A stretch of DNA of 64,000 bases from JBBDJG01 sp040880005 (GCA_040880005.1 JBBDJG010000028.1:1-64000); one strand, 5' to 3'. Positions 17,754 through 28,945 are shown, counted from the stretch's first letter. The notes: generated from the sequence alone by a model not told the origin. Made by a program: numbers and translations.

Positions 17754-19141
17754 GTGTCGCAGACGGCCCGACGCGTTTTCCGCGGCTGAAGCTCTTCTCG
17801 CGCGCTACCCACGACGCGAATGTGGTTTTGAGCGGCGCACACTTGATCGATCCGCGCGCAGATATCGAAGGCACGTTCGACCTCGTCGTCCGGGACGGGG
17901 AGATCGCCGAGCTGTGCACACCGGGCGCAGTGGCCCCGACCTCTGACACCGAGCTGGTCGATGCGCGCGGCCTTACGGTGCTGCCGGGGTTCGTGGACCC
18001 GCACGTCCACCTTCGCACGCCGGGGCGCGAGGACGAGGAGGACCTGGAGTCCGGTACCCGTGCCGCAGCGGCAGGCGGGTTCTGCGCCGTGCTGGCGATG
18101 CCCAACACCGATCCGGTGACCGACAACGCCGCCGTGCTGTGTTCGCTCCAGGAACGAGCATCCGAGCAGGCCAACGTGCCGGTCGGGTTCTTCTGCTCGA
18201 TCACGCGGGAGATGGCGGGCACCGACCTGAGCGAGATGGCGGAGCTTGCGCTCGAGGGCGCCGCGGGCTTCACCGACGACGGCGTGCCCGTGCGCGAGGC
18301 GCGCGTGATGCGGCGCGCGTTGCAGTACCAGCGTCTGAGCGGAGCTGTGCTCGCCCTGCACGAAGAGGACCCGTCGCTGTCGGGCAAAGGAGTCATGCAC
18401 GAGGGCGCCGTATCGACCCAGCTCGGCCTGGCGGGCATCCCATCGGTGTCCGAGAGCACGATGATCGATCGCGATGCGGAGCTAGCCCGCTACGAGGACG
18501 GACGCATCCACGTCTTGCATCTCTCGGCCGCGGAGTCGGTCGAGGCGGTCGCGCATGCCAAGCAGCGCGGCACGCGGGTGACCGCGGAGGTCACTCCCCA
18601 TCACCTCACGCTCACCGACGATCGGGTGCGCTCGCTCGACTCCAACCTCAAGATGAATCCGCCGCTGCGCTCGGAGTCCGACCGCCAAGCCTTGATCGAC
18701 GGGCTGCGCTCCGGCGTGATCGACTGCGTTGCGACCGATCACGCGCCGCACTCGCGCGAGGAGAAGGAGATGCCCTTCGAGCAGGCGCCGATGGGGGTCA
18801 CGGGGCTCGAGACAGCCTTCGCGGCTCTCTACACGGACCTCGTGGCACCGGGCGTGATCTCGCTGGAGCTGCTACTGGAACGCATGACGTCGGCCGGCAA
18901 GCTGTTCGGGCTGGCGGCGCCGACCCTGGCGCAGGGCGCGCCCGCCAACCTCTGCTTGATCGATCTGGAATCGAGTTGGACCGTGGGCGAGTCGGGTTAC
19001 GAGAGCAGGTCGTCCAACTCCTGTTTTGCGGGACGTTCGCTGCAGGGCAAAGTCTTGATGACGCTGGCGTCTGGGTCGGTTGCGTTCCGCGAGCGTTCGT
19101 TCTCGATCAGGCTTGCCTCCGCGACGGAGGGCGGCAGATGA
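17750..19141 (+). CDS. pyrC: Dihydroorotase (class I)
   Basis: The 463-residue amidohydrolase has the metal motif HVHLRTPGRED near residue 84, MPNTDPVTDN near residue 118, TPHHLTLTD near residue 283 and the catalytic Asp in CVATDHAPHS near residue 328. It closes carbamoyl-aspartate to dihydroorotate. The N-terminus is about 20 residues longer than is usual (MSVADGPTRFPRLKLFSR), so a later start is possible. The following gene starts within its stop codon. Confidence 0.95.
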   Translation: MSVADGPTRFPRLKLFSRATHDANVVLSGAHLIDPRADIEGTFDLVVRDGEIAELCTPGAVAPTSDTELVDARGLTVLPGFVDPHVHLRTPGREDEEDLESGTRAAAAGGFCAVLAMPNTDPVTDNAAVLCSLQERASEQANVPVGFFCSITREMAGTDLSEMAELALEGAAGFTDDGVPVREARVMRRALQYQRLSGAVLALHEEDPSLSGKGVMHEGAVSTQLGLAGIPSVSESTMIDRDAELARYEDGRIHVLHLSAAESVEAVAHAKQRGTRVTAEVTPHHLTLTDDRVRSLDSNLKMNPPLRSESDRQALIDGLRSGVIDCVATDHAPHSREEKEMPFEQAPMGVTGLETAFAALYTDLVAPGVISLELLLERMTSAGKLFGLAAPTLAQGAPANLCLIDLESSWTVGESGYESRSSNSCFAGRSLQGKVLMTLASGSVAFRERSFSIRLASATEGGR

Positions 19142-19680
19142 AACTCGACCGCTCGCGCGCGGCGCTGATCGTGGTGGACGTGCAGGAGGCGTTTCGGCCG
19201 GCGGTTCTCGACTTCGAGCGGATAGCGCTCAACACGGCGGTGCTGGTGCAGGGCGCGCGGATACTGGAGCTGCCGGTGCTGGTGACCGAGCAATACCCGA
19301 AGGGCCTCGGGCACACCGTGCCCGAGGTGGCAGAGCACCTCGAAGGCATAGAGCCGATCGAGAAGATGGCGTTCAGCGCTGCGGCTGCGGCGAGCTTTCC
19401 GGGAACGCTGCAAAACAGCGGCCGCGACCAGGTGCTGCTGTGCGGGATCGAGTCGCACGTGTGCGTCAATCAAACGGCCGAGGATCTGCTCGCGGATGAC
19501 TTGGAGGTGCACGTCGCGCGCGATGCGGTCACCTCTCGCAGCGAGGAGAACCGGGAGCTGGGCCTGCGCAAGATGGAGCGCTCGGGCGCGATGCTGACCA
19601 GCGTCGAGACGGCGTTGTTCGAGCTGCTCAGAGAGGCCGGGACTCCCGAGTTCAAGCAGATTCAGGCGTTGATCAAATGA
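19138..19680 (+). CDS. Isochorismatase-family cysteine hydrolase within the pyr operon
   Basis: The 180-residue product has the isochorismatase-like fold with the usual Asp-Lys-Cys triad: Asp in ALIVVDVQEAF, Lys in IEKMAFSA, and Cys in LLCGIESHVCVNQTAEDL. It overlaps pyrC by four bases, and the next start (carA) overlaps its own stop, so it is co-transcribed with the pyrimidine genes. The substrate is unknown. A nicotinamidase-like or carbamoyl-amide hydrolase role is possible but cannot be assigned from sequence. Confidence 0.88.
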   Translation: MKLDRSRAALIVVDVQEAFRPAVLDFERIALNTAVLVQGARILELPVLVTEQYPKGLGHTVPEVAEHLEGIEPIEKMAFSAAAAASFPGTLQNSGRDQVLLCGIESHVCVNQTAEDLLADDLEVHVARDAVTSRSEENRELGLRKMERSGAMLTSVETALFELLREAGTPEFKQIQALIK

Positions 19681-20828
19681 GCGGTGCGTACCTGCTGCTC
19701 GAGGACGGAGTGCGCTTCGACGGCGAGATGGTGGGCGCGCCGAGCAACGCCACCGGAGAGGTCGTCTTCAACACGGCGATGACCGGGTACCAGGAGGCCG
19801 TCACCGATCCCTCCTACCACGCGCAGATCATCACCTTCACGTATCCGATGATCGGCAACTACGGTGTCTCCGAGCAGGCCGTCGAGTCGAATCGCGTTCA
19901 CGCTCGCGCGATCGTGATGCGCGAAGCCAGGAATGACATTTCCGCTTTTTCCTTAGGCGGAAAAGGCGGGAGCTCCGAGGGTACGGATGGCGGCTGGCTG
20001 GACTGGTTGCGCGAGCAGGGCATAGCGGCGATCGGTGGCGTCGACACCCGAGCATTGGTACGACACATCCGTGACCGGGGCGCGATGCGCGGAGGCGTGT
20101 TTTCGGCCGAGCTGTCGGAGTCCGACGCCCGCGGGCAGATCGGGGCCGAGCCGTCGATGGATGGCTGCGACCTCGCGCGATTCGTGACACCACAAGAGCC
20201 GATCGTGCTCGACCCGGACGCGTCCGGGCCGGCCGTGGTCGGCATCGACACCGGCATCAAGGGATCGATCGTGCGCGAGCTGCGCGCGCGCGACGTACGC
20301 CTGACGCTGCTGCCGTGCACGAGCACTCCCGAAGAGGTGCTCTCCCATTCGCCGGACGCGATCTTTCTCGCCAACGGCCCAGGCGACCCGGCCGCGCTCG
20401 ACTACGTCGTCGATACGGTGCGCGCGCTGGTCGGCAAGGCACCCGTGTTCGGGATTTGCCTCGGCCACCAGCTGCTGTGCCGCGCGGTCGGCCTCGAGAC
20501 GTTCAAGCTGCCGTTCGGCCATCGCGGCGCGAACCACCCGGTCAAAGACCTGGAGACCGGCCGCATCGAGATAACGGCCCAAAATCACGGCTTCGCGGTT
20601 GTTGGGCCGGGTGGGGCCCGCACGCTCGCCGGCGACGGGCCTGTGCGCTGGCAGACGGATTTCGGGACGGCGGAGCTGTCGCACTTGAACCTCTACGACC
20701 GCACGGTCGAGGGGCTCGTGCTGCGCGACGTGCCCGGTGCAACGGTCCAGTACCACCCCGAAGCGGGGCCCGGGCCGCACGACTCGCTGTACCTCTTCGA
20801 CCGCTTCCTCGACATGGCGGCGGTATGA
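19677..20828 (+). CDS. carA: Carbamoyl-phosphate synthase, glutamine amidotransferase subunit
   Basis: The small-subunit domain occupies about residues 1-140 (FNTAMTGYQEAVTDPSY). A class I glutaminase follows, with the nucleophile Cys in FGICLGHQLL near residue 264 and the His/Glu pair in VQYHPEAGPGPHD at the end. It passes ammonia from glutamine to CarB. Residues about 88-102 (ISAFSLGGKGGSSEG) interrupt a region that in other CarA proteins runs straight into the WLREQGI segment. Those codons coincide with a PAL1 palindromic element, so this surface loop appears to be an insertion. Confidence 0.96.
   Translation: MSGAYLLLEDGVRFDGEMVGAPSNATGEVVFNTAMTGYQEAVTDPSYHAQIITFTYPMIGNYGVSEQAVESNRVHARAIVMREARNDISAFSLGGKGGSSEGTDGGWLDWLREQGIAAIGGVDTRALVRHIRDRGAMRGGVFSAELSESDARGQIGAEPSMDGCDLARFVTPQEPIVLDPDASGPAVVGIDTGIKGSIVRELRARDVRLTLLPCTSTPEEVLSHSPDAIFLANGPGDPAALDYVVDTVRALVGKAPVFGICLGHQLLCRAVGLETFKLPFGHRGANHPVKDLETGRIEITAQNHGFAVVGPGGARTLAGDGPVRWQTDFGTAELSHLNLYDRTVEGLVLRDVPGATVQYHPEAGPGPHDSLYLFDRFLDMAAV
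19938..19986 (+). repeat. PAL1 palindromic element inside carA
   Basis: The segment reads ATTTCCG, a 22-bp palindromic core, then CGGGAGCTCC-GAGGG-TACGG. The core pairs CCGCTTTTTCC with GGCGGAAAAGG imperfectly around TTA. Length and layout match the intergenic copies near 20851 and 29815 read on their reverse strand. It is in frame and encodes ISAFSLGGKGGSSEG. Confidence 0.8.
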
Positions 20829-20850
20829 AGTTCGCGTACACCGCATCGCC

Positions 20851-20915
20851 AGAGTTCCCGGTTTTTCCGTCTAAGGAAAAACCGGAATATGTTCTGCGGC
20901 AAAACCGGAATATGG
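20851..20915 (-). repeat. PAL1 palindromic element between carA and carB
   Basis: An 11-bp perfect stem (CCGGTTTTTCC at 20858-20868 with GGAAAAACCGG at 20875-20885) forms the core. The end sequence AAAACCGGAATATG is repeated once more at 20901-20914. Read on the reverse strand, the core is exactly 22 bp between TTCCG and CGGGAACTC, as in carA, and is open as YSGFSLDGKTGNSG. Most of the carA-carB gap consists of this element. Confidence 0.85.
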
Positions 20916-20925
20916 AGCAAACTGA

Positions 20926-24223
<3,298 letters not shown>

Positions 24224-24225
<2 letters not shown>

Positions 24226-24418
24226 TGACCCTTCCAGAAACATGTAACCGGAAATGGCGGCCCCGGAACACCGCCATGTATCGTCCTCGGTCGCCTGAAT
24301 ATGCGGGCATATTCAGGCTTCAGCGCCGAAGGCGCGTGCGAGCGCGAAGCGCGAGATCCTCGCCTGACGGTGCCCAGGTCTCGCCATTCCCTGGCCAACG
24401 TTCCTGGAAGGGCCACCA
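24224..24418. repeat. PAL2: MITE-like long inverted-repeat element between carB and pyrK
   Basis: This stretch begins at the carB stop codon and ends just before the pyrK start. Its ends form a roughly 50-bp inverted repeat at about 70% identity (24226-24275 against 24370-24418; both arms have CCCTTCCAG and AATGGCG). The centre has a perfect 11-bp hairpin GCCTGAATATG/CATATTCAGGC and a second hairpin GCGCC-GAAG-GCGC. No coding potential is seen. Similar AGTGAC sequences at both borders look like a target duplication or a reused start region. Confidence 0.7.
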
Positions 24419-25315
24419 GTGACGCTGCCGGAGTCAGACGTGGCCGAACTCGAGCCGGGGATCGCCGCCGCCCAGCCGGGCCCTCGGACGCCGGCGCCGC
24501 TGGGCCGGCGGGCCTGCCCCGTAACGCTGTCGGAGCCGGTCGGTCGCTACCGGATGATCGGGCTCGAAGATCGAGGTGGACCCACTCCGCTCCCCGGGCA
24601 GTTCTACATGCTCGCCTGTGCCGATGGCTGGGGCTCGGACCTCGGCGGCGAGCGTCCATATCTTCCGCGCGCGTTCTCCGTGTGCCGTGTGCGGGGCGCA
24701 CGACTCGACTTCCTGATCGACGTGGTGGGACCGGGGACCGAGCGACTCGCGTCGATGGCTTTGGGCGAGCGTGCATGGGCGCTCGGGCCGCTGGGAATCG
24801 GTTTCACCGCGCCGGATGGCGTCGAGTCGAGCGCACCCGGTGCGCGCGCGCTACTGGTCGGCGGCGGCATCGGCATCGCACCGCTCGTGATCTGGAATGA
24901 GGCACTGGCCGGGAACGTCTCCAACGTCGCGCTCGGCTTCCGCGACGAGGAATTCGCGGCCGCGGCCTCGCTGTTGGGGGCCAACGTCTCGCTTGCCACC
25001 GACGACGGCTCGGTCGGACACGCGGGACTCGTGACGGACCTGCTGTCCGAGCAACTCGAGCGAAATTCCGACCGAAATTCCGACCGAAATTCCGCGGTGG
25101 TGGTGTATGCGTGCGGTCCACCGGCGATGCTCGATGCGATCAGGCGCATCTGCACCGAGCGAGGCGTACCTGCGCAACTCGCGCTCGAGCAGGCGATGGC
25201 GTGTGGCTACGGCGCGTGTTTCGGATGCGTCGTGCGCACTCGAGACGGCTACCGCCGTCTGTGCGTGGACGGCCCGATCGTCGCAGCTTCGGACTTGCAC
25301 GAGGAGTGGCAGTGA
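24419..25315 (+). CDS. pyrK: Dihydroorotate dehydrogenase electron-transfer subunit
   Basis: The 298-residue flavoprotein has an FAD/NAD reductase fold (RAFSVCRVRGARLDFLIDVVGPGT; VGGGIGIAPL near residue 145). It ends in a [2Fe-2S] cluster formed by CGYGACFGCVV and a later Cys (YRRLCVDG). It pairs with class 1B PyrD to pass electrons to NAD. A 12-bp triplet repeat makes RNSDRNSDRNS near residue 215, not expected in the family. The start is GTG directly after the PAL2 element, and the stop overlaps the pyrD GTG. Confidence 0.93.
   Translation: MTLPESDVAELEPGIAAAQPGPRTPAPLGRRACPVTLSEPVGRYRMIGLEDRGGPTPLPGQFYMLACADGWGSDLGGERPYLPRAFSVCRVRGARLDFLIDVVGPGTERLASMALGERAWALGPLGIGFTAPDGVESSAPGARALLVGGGIGIAPLVIWNEALAGNVSNVALGFRDEEFAAAASLLGANVSLATDDGSVGHAGLVTDLLSEQLERNSDRNSDRNSAVVVYACGPPAMLDAIRRICTERGVPAQLALEQAMACGYGACFGCVVRTRDGYRRLCVDGPIVAASDLHEEWQ
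25061..25096 (+). repeat. Short tandem repeat, three 12-bp units, inside pyrK
   Basis: The unit CGAAATTCCGAC occurs twice exactly and a third time with two changed end bases. It stays in frame and encodes Arg-Asn-Ser-Asp units. The repeat is AT-richer than the gene around it. Confidence 0.9.
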
Positions 25316-26259
25316 CGCTTGCCGCGCAGTCACCCGGTGGAGGGCCGGACCTCTCGCTGCGCCTTGCCGGGCTCACGCTCGGGTTTCCCGTGATCAACGG
25401 CTCCGGCACGTTCGATGCGATTGCGGCACTTCGCACATTCGGAGACGGCCTGCGAGAAAGCTTCCCGTTTGCTGCATTCGTGTCGAAGACGATCACACCG
25501 CACCCGCGCGGTGGCAACCGGCCGCCGCGGCTGTGGGAGACGCCGGCCGGGATGATCAACTCGATCGGCTTGCCGAACAAAGGGTTGGAGGGGTTCCTGG
25601 CGCACGACCTACCTGAGCTTGGGACCCTGGCGGTTCCGCTGGTGGTGAGCGTCGCCGCCTTCGACCATGACGGTTTCGCCAGAATGGTCGAGACGGTCGG
25701 CGCCCGCCCGGAGGTGGCTGCGCTTGAATTGAACGTCTCCTGCCCCAACGTGAAATCCGGCTGCGTGATGGGATCCGACCCGCGTGAAACGGCCGAACTG
25801 CTGGAGCACGTGCGGCCGCGGACCGGAAAGCCCTTGATCGTGAAGCTGACGCCCAACGTGAGCGACATCGCCCCGATCGCGATCGCGGCGGAACAGGGCG
25901 GCGCCGACGCGGTCTCGTTGATCAACACACTGCGCGCGCTGGCGATCGATCACGTCAGCGGCCGGCCGGCGCTGGGTGCCATCAGGGGAGGCCTATCGGG
26001 CCCGGCCGTTCGGGCGATCGCGTTGGACATGACCCACTCGGCGAGCTCTAGCGTGAGCGTTCCGGTTATTGGCATGGGCGGCATCCAGTGCGGCCGCGAC
26101 GCGCTCGAGTTCTTCGACGCGGGAGCGAATTGTGTTGCGATTGGCACAGAGAACTTTCGCGACCCCGTGGCCGGCCTGAGAGTCCGCGACGAGTTGGCCG
26201 CCGCGCTTGCCGAGCGCGGACACGGTGCTTTGCAACGCGTTGTAGCGCCGGCGCGCTGA
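25312..26259 (+). CDS. pyrD: Dihydroorotate dehydrogenase, class 1B catalytic subunit
   Basis: The 315-residue TIM-barrel enzyme has the FMN-site start INGSGTFD, then the active-site cysteine in ELNVSCPNVKSG near residue 145. This Cys, rather than Ser, defines class 1. The conserved VKLTPNVSDIAPIA, INTLRALAID and VIGMGGIQ follow. Partnering with PyrK makes it class 1B, using NAD. The start is GTG in a GTGA overlap with pyrK. The operon appears to end here: pyrF and pyrE are not in the window. Confidence 0.95.
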   Translation: MTLAAQSPGGGPDLSLRLAGLTLGFPVINGSGTFDAIAALRTFGDGLRESFPFAAFVSKTITPHPRGGNRPPRLWETPAGMINSIGLPNKGLEGFLAHDLPELGTLAVPLVVSVAAFDHDGFARMVETVGARPEVAALELNVSCPNVKSGCVMGSDPRETAELLEHVRPRTGKPLIVKLTPNVSDIAPIAIAAEQGGADAVSLINTLRALAIDHVSGRPALGAIRGGLSGPAVRAIALDMTHSASSSVSVPVIGMGGIQCGRDALEFFDAGANCVAIGTENFRDPVAGLRVRDELAAALAERGHGALQRVVAPAR

Positions 26260-26314
26260 GCCGGGCCAGAGGCGGGGACTTCGGTAGGAGAAAGTTCGAC
26301 TTGCCTCGATCCCA

Positions 26315-26337
26315 CTCGACCTGTACCAAAGGTCGAG
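26315..26337. terminator. Hairpin after the pyr operon
   Basis: CTCGACC and GGTCGAG form a perfect 7-bp stem with a 9-base loop, between pyrD and the mihF promoter. There is no T run, so it could be a weak or factor-assisted terminator, or a binding site. Confidence 0.4.
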
Positions 26338-26379
26338 CATGCTATGCAGGACGCGACAAAAAAGATTTGATGCGACGTG

Positions 26380-26407
26380 TTGCACGGAACGCGCGCGTGC
26401 GTATAAT
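26380..26407 (+). promoter_or_regulatory. Strong sigma-70 type promoter for mihF
   Basis: TTGCAC at 26380-26385 and a perfect TATAAT at 26402-26407 are separated by 16 bases. The first start codon, ATG 26416, begins 9 bases after the -10 box, where transcription should start. The mRNA is probably leaderless. Confidence 0.8.
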
Positions 26408-26415
26408 CGCCGCCC

Positions 26416-26748
26416 ATGCCCGCCGCCACGAAGACCTCAGCGAGCGCCCCCCAGCGGTCCTTAACCCAAAGGATGGAGGCGCTCAAGAGGGCGAACCAGA
26501 TCAGGACCCGGCGAGCGAAGTTGAAACGGGACCTGCGCGCGGGTAACGCGAACATCCAGGCGCTGCTGCTCGACCCGCCCGAGTATCTCCAAAGCGCCAA
26601 GGTCGCCGATATGTTGTTGTCCGTGCCGAAGTACGGTCAGGTGAAGGTGCACAAGATCCTGATGCAGTGTCGGATCTCGCCGAGCAAGACGATCGGCGGC
26701 CTGTCACCGCGGCAGCGCACCGAGCTGGTCGGCTACTTCAAGAAGTAG
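26416..26748 (+). CDS. mihF: Actinobacterial integration host factor
   Basis: The 110-residue basic protein matches the actinobacterial IHF family: an N-terminal basic helix (LTQRMEALKRANQIRTRRAKLKR) and a helix-two-turn-helix core (VADMLLSVPKYGQVKVHKIL; LSPRQRTELVGYF). It binds and bends DNA in the nucleoid and is unrelated to HU-type IHF. The position before gmk and rpoZ is the classical actinobacterial one. An internal ATG at 26473 with AAAGG upstream is a possible second start, but it would remove conserved residues. Confidence 0.9.
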   Translation: MPAATKTSASAPQRSLTQRMEALKRANQIRTRRAKLKRDLRAGNANIQALLLDPPEYLQSAKVADMLLSVPKYGQVKVHKILMQCRISPSKTIGGLSPRQRTELVGYFKK

Positions 26749-26773
26749 GACGTAGGCGCGACGGGCAGCGCTC

Positions 26774-27334
26774 TTGGGCGAGGGAAAGCTGTTCGTGGTG
26801 ACAGGCCCCTCGGGCGTGGGCAAGGGCACGCTGATCGGCCGCCTGCTCGGACGGGAGCCGCAGCTCGAGCTGTCGGTCTCCGCAACGACGCGGGAGCCTC
26901 GCCCGGGCGAGACCGCGGGCGTCGACTACCACTTCATGGACGAGTCGGAGTTCCGCACTCACGTTGCCGCCGGCGAGCTGGTCGAGCATGCCCGCTACTC
27001 GGGAAACCTTTACGGGACATTGCGATCGGAGGTCGAGCCGCGCATCGAGCGCGGCGCGGGCGTGGTGCTCGAGATCGAGGTGCAGGGCGCCCGCCAGGTG
27101 CGAGAGAGAATGCCCGAGGCGGTGCAGATCTTCATCGCCCCGCCTTCGCCGGAATCGCTACGCGAACGCCTCGAAGGGCGGGGCACAGACACCGCTGAGC
27201 AGATTGAACAGCGCCTTCGGGTCGCAAGCCAAGAATTGGCGGCACGTGACGAGTTTCGTCACGTGATCGTCAACGACGATCTCGACCGAGCCGCGTCCGA
27301 GCTGCACGATCTCGTGCGCTCCAAGCTGGGCTGA
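26774..27334 (+). CDS. gmk: Guanylate kinase
   Basis: The 186-residue enzyme has the P-loop GPSGVGKGTLIGRLL near residue 10, TTREPRPGETAGVDYHF near residue 38 and EIEVQGARQVRE near residue 98. It phosphorylates GMP to GDP with ATP. The start is TTG, 25 bases after mihF, so the two are probably co-transcribed. No better ATG or GTG precedes the P-loop strand. Confidence 0.95.
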   Translation: MGEGKLFVVTGPSGVGKGTLIGRLLGREPQLELSVSATTREPRPGETAGVDYHFMDESEFRTHVAAGELVEHARYSGNLYGTLRSEVEPRIERGAGVVLEIEVQGARQVRERMPEAVQIFIAPPSPESLRERLEGRGTDTAEQIEQRLRVASQELAARDEFRHVIVNDDLDRAASELHDLVRSKLG

Positions 27335-27438
27335 GGCAGCGTCTCGGCGGCGGCGTCTCGATTCGCGACCGCTCGACCGGGCTCCGCTAGAATTAGGACT
27401 TCAAAGGCTTCGCCCCATCAATCTCACAGGGAAGGCAC

Positions 27439-27669
27439 ATGATCCAGCCCCGGATAGACACACTGCTCGAGCAAGTGGACTCGCACTACGCGGCCGTCGT
27501 CGTGGCTGCAAAGCGAGCGCGGCAGATCAACAACTACTACCACACGCTCGGAGAGGGAGTCTTTGAGGAGTTCCCGCCTCCGATGGTGGACACGCCGTCC
27601 AAGAACTATCTGACAATCGCGCTCGAGGAAGTGGCACAGGGCAAGATCGCCTTCCACTACCGCGCCTGA
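27439..27669 (+). CDS. rpoZ: RNA polymerase omega subunit
   Basis: The 76-residue product has the omega core: IDTLLEQVDSHYAAVVVAAKRARQIN followed by the linker to NYLTIALEEVAQGKI. Omega holds the beta' subunit during assembly. GGGAAGG lies upstream at a good distance. A TAGAAT at 27388-27393 may be its -10 box. coaBC follows after 13 bases. Confidence 0.93.
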   Translation: MIQPRIDTLLEQVDSHYAAVVVAAKRARQINNYYHTLGEGVFEEFPPPMVDTPSKNYLTIALEEVAQGKIAFHYRA

Positions 27670-27682
27670 GCAGGAGCAATCC

Positions 27683-28945
27683 ATGGCGCGAGTGCTGCTT
27701 GGGGTCTGTGGTGGGATCTCGGCATACAAGTCCGTAGAGCTGGCGCGGCTCGGCACGAAGGCTGGGCACGCGGTCCGCGTCGTACAAACGCGAAGGAGTC
27801 TCGAGTTCGTCGGGCGAGCGACGTTCGAGGCGATCACCGGGGCTCCGGTCTTGGTCGACGAGTTCGAGCGCGATCCGGCGCGCGGCAGCTACCCGGGTGA
27901 GGCATCTCTCGACCATGAGCCGATCAGCCATCTCGAGCTGGTGCGGCGCTGCGACGTTTACTGCATAGCTCCCGCGACCGCGAACACGATCGCGAAGCTG
28001 GCCGGTGGCCACGCCGACAGCCTGATCGCGTCGGCCTATCTCGCGTGTGCCAGCCCGGTGATACTTGCGCCGGCGATGAACAACCGCATGTACGGACATC
28101 CGGCAACGACCGCGAACCTGGAGCTGCTGCGCGAGCGGGGCGTGCATGTGGTGACCCCCGGGACGGGCGCGCTCGCCTCGCGTGGTGAGTGGGGCATCGG
28201 CAGGCTGGCCGAGCCGGCGGAGCTGCTGGCTGCAATCGAGCGCGCGGCGCCGATCGGGGCACCACGATCGCTGGACGGGACGCGAGTGCTCGTAAGCGCC
28301 GGCGGAACCCGCGAGCCCGTTGACGCCGTGCGCTACATCGGCAACCGTTCGAGCGGGCGCATGGGCTTTGCGCTTGCCGAGGAAGCCGCTCGGCGGGGTG
28401 CCCAGGTAACCGTGGTGGCGGCGAACGTCTCGCTCGCAAGGGCCCCCGGCATCGAGTACGTCGATGTCGAGACGGCCGAGCAGCTGCGCGCTGCGGCGCT
28501 GGAGCAATTCGATCGCTGCGACGTGCTGTTGATGGCTGCCGCGGTGGCCGACTTCAGGCCCGCTTCACCTCGGCAGTCGAAGATCTCGAAGCAAGATCGC
28601 GAAGCGCTCACGCTCGAGCTCGAGGCAACCGCCGACGTGCTCGGTGAGGTTTCGCGGGGGCGCAGACCCGATCAGACCGTGATCGGCTTTGCCGCCGAGC
28701 ACGGAGAGGAGGGGATCGACCGTGCGCGCGGCAAGCTGGCCCACAAACAGCTCGACGCGATCGTCGTCAACGACATCTCGCGCGCCGAGATCGGCTTCGA
28801 CTCCGACGAGAACGAGGTGACGATCATCGGTCCGGCCGGCGACCTCCATCTCGACAAGGCGTCCAAGGCCGAGATCGCGCACGGCCTGGTCGACTTCGTG
28901 GAGAGTCTGAGAGTCGCCGCGCGGAGTCCGGAGCGCGACGCATGA
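27683..28945 (+). CDS. coaBC: Bifunctional CoaBC (phosphopantothenoylcysteine synthetase/decarboxylase)
   Basis: Residues about 1-180 form the flavin-dependent decarboxylase (GVCGGISAYKSVELAR; APATANTIAKLAGG; APAMNNRMYGHPAT). Residues about 190-420 form the CTP-dependent synthetase (VLVSAGGTREPVDAVRYIGNRSSG; LMAAAVADFRP). Together they make 4'-phosphopantetheine for coenzyme A. At the decarboxylase flap, where Escherichia coli has the catalytic Cys in ACGDIGPGRM, this protein reads ASRGEWGIGRL. I believe actinobacterial homologues also vary here. The stop overlaps the next gene by four bases. Confidence 0.95.
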   Translation: MARVLLGVCGGISAYKSVELARLGTKAGHAVRVVQTRRSLEFVGRATFEAITGAPVLVDEFERDPARGSYPGEASLDHEPISHLELVRRCDVYCIAPATANTIAKLAGGHADSLIASAYLACASPVILAPAMNNRMYGHPATTANLELLRERGVHVVTPGTGALASRGEWGIGRLAEPAELLAAIERAAPIGAPRSLDGTRVLVSAGGTREPVDAVRYIGNRSSGRMGFALAEEAARRGAQVTVVAANVSLARAPGIEYVDVETAEQLRAAALEQFDRCDVLLMAAAVADFRPASPRQSKISKQDREALTLELEATADVLGEVSRGRRPDQTVIGFAAEHGEEGIDRARGKLAHKQLDAIVVNDISRAEIGFDSDENEVTIIGPAGDLHLDKASKAEIAHGLVDFVESLRVAARSPERDA

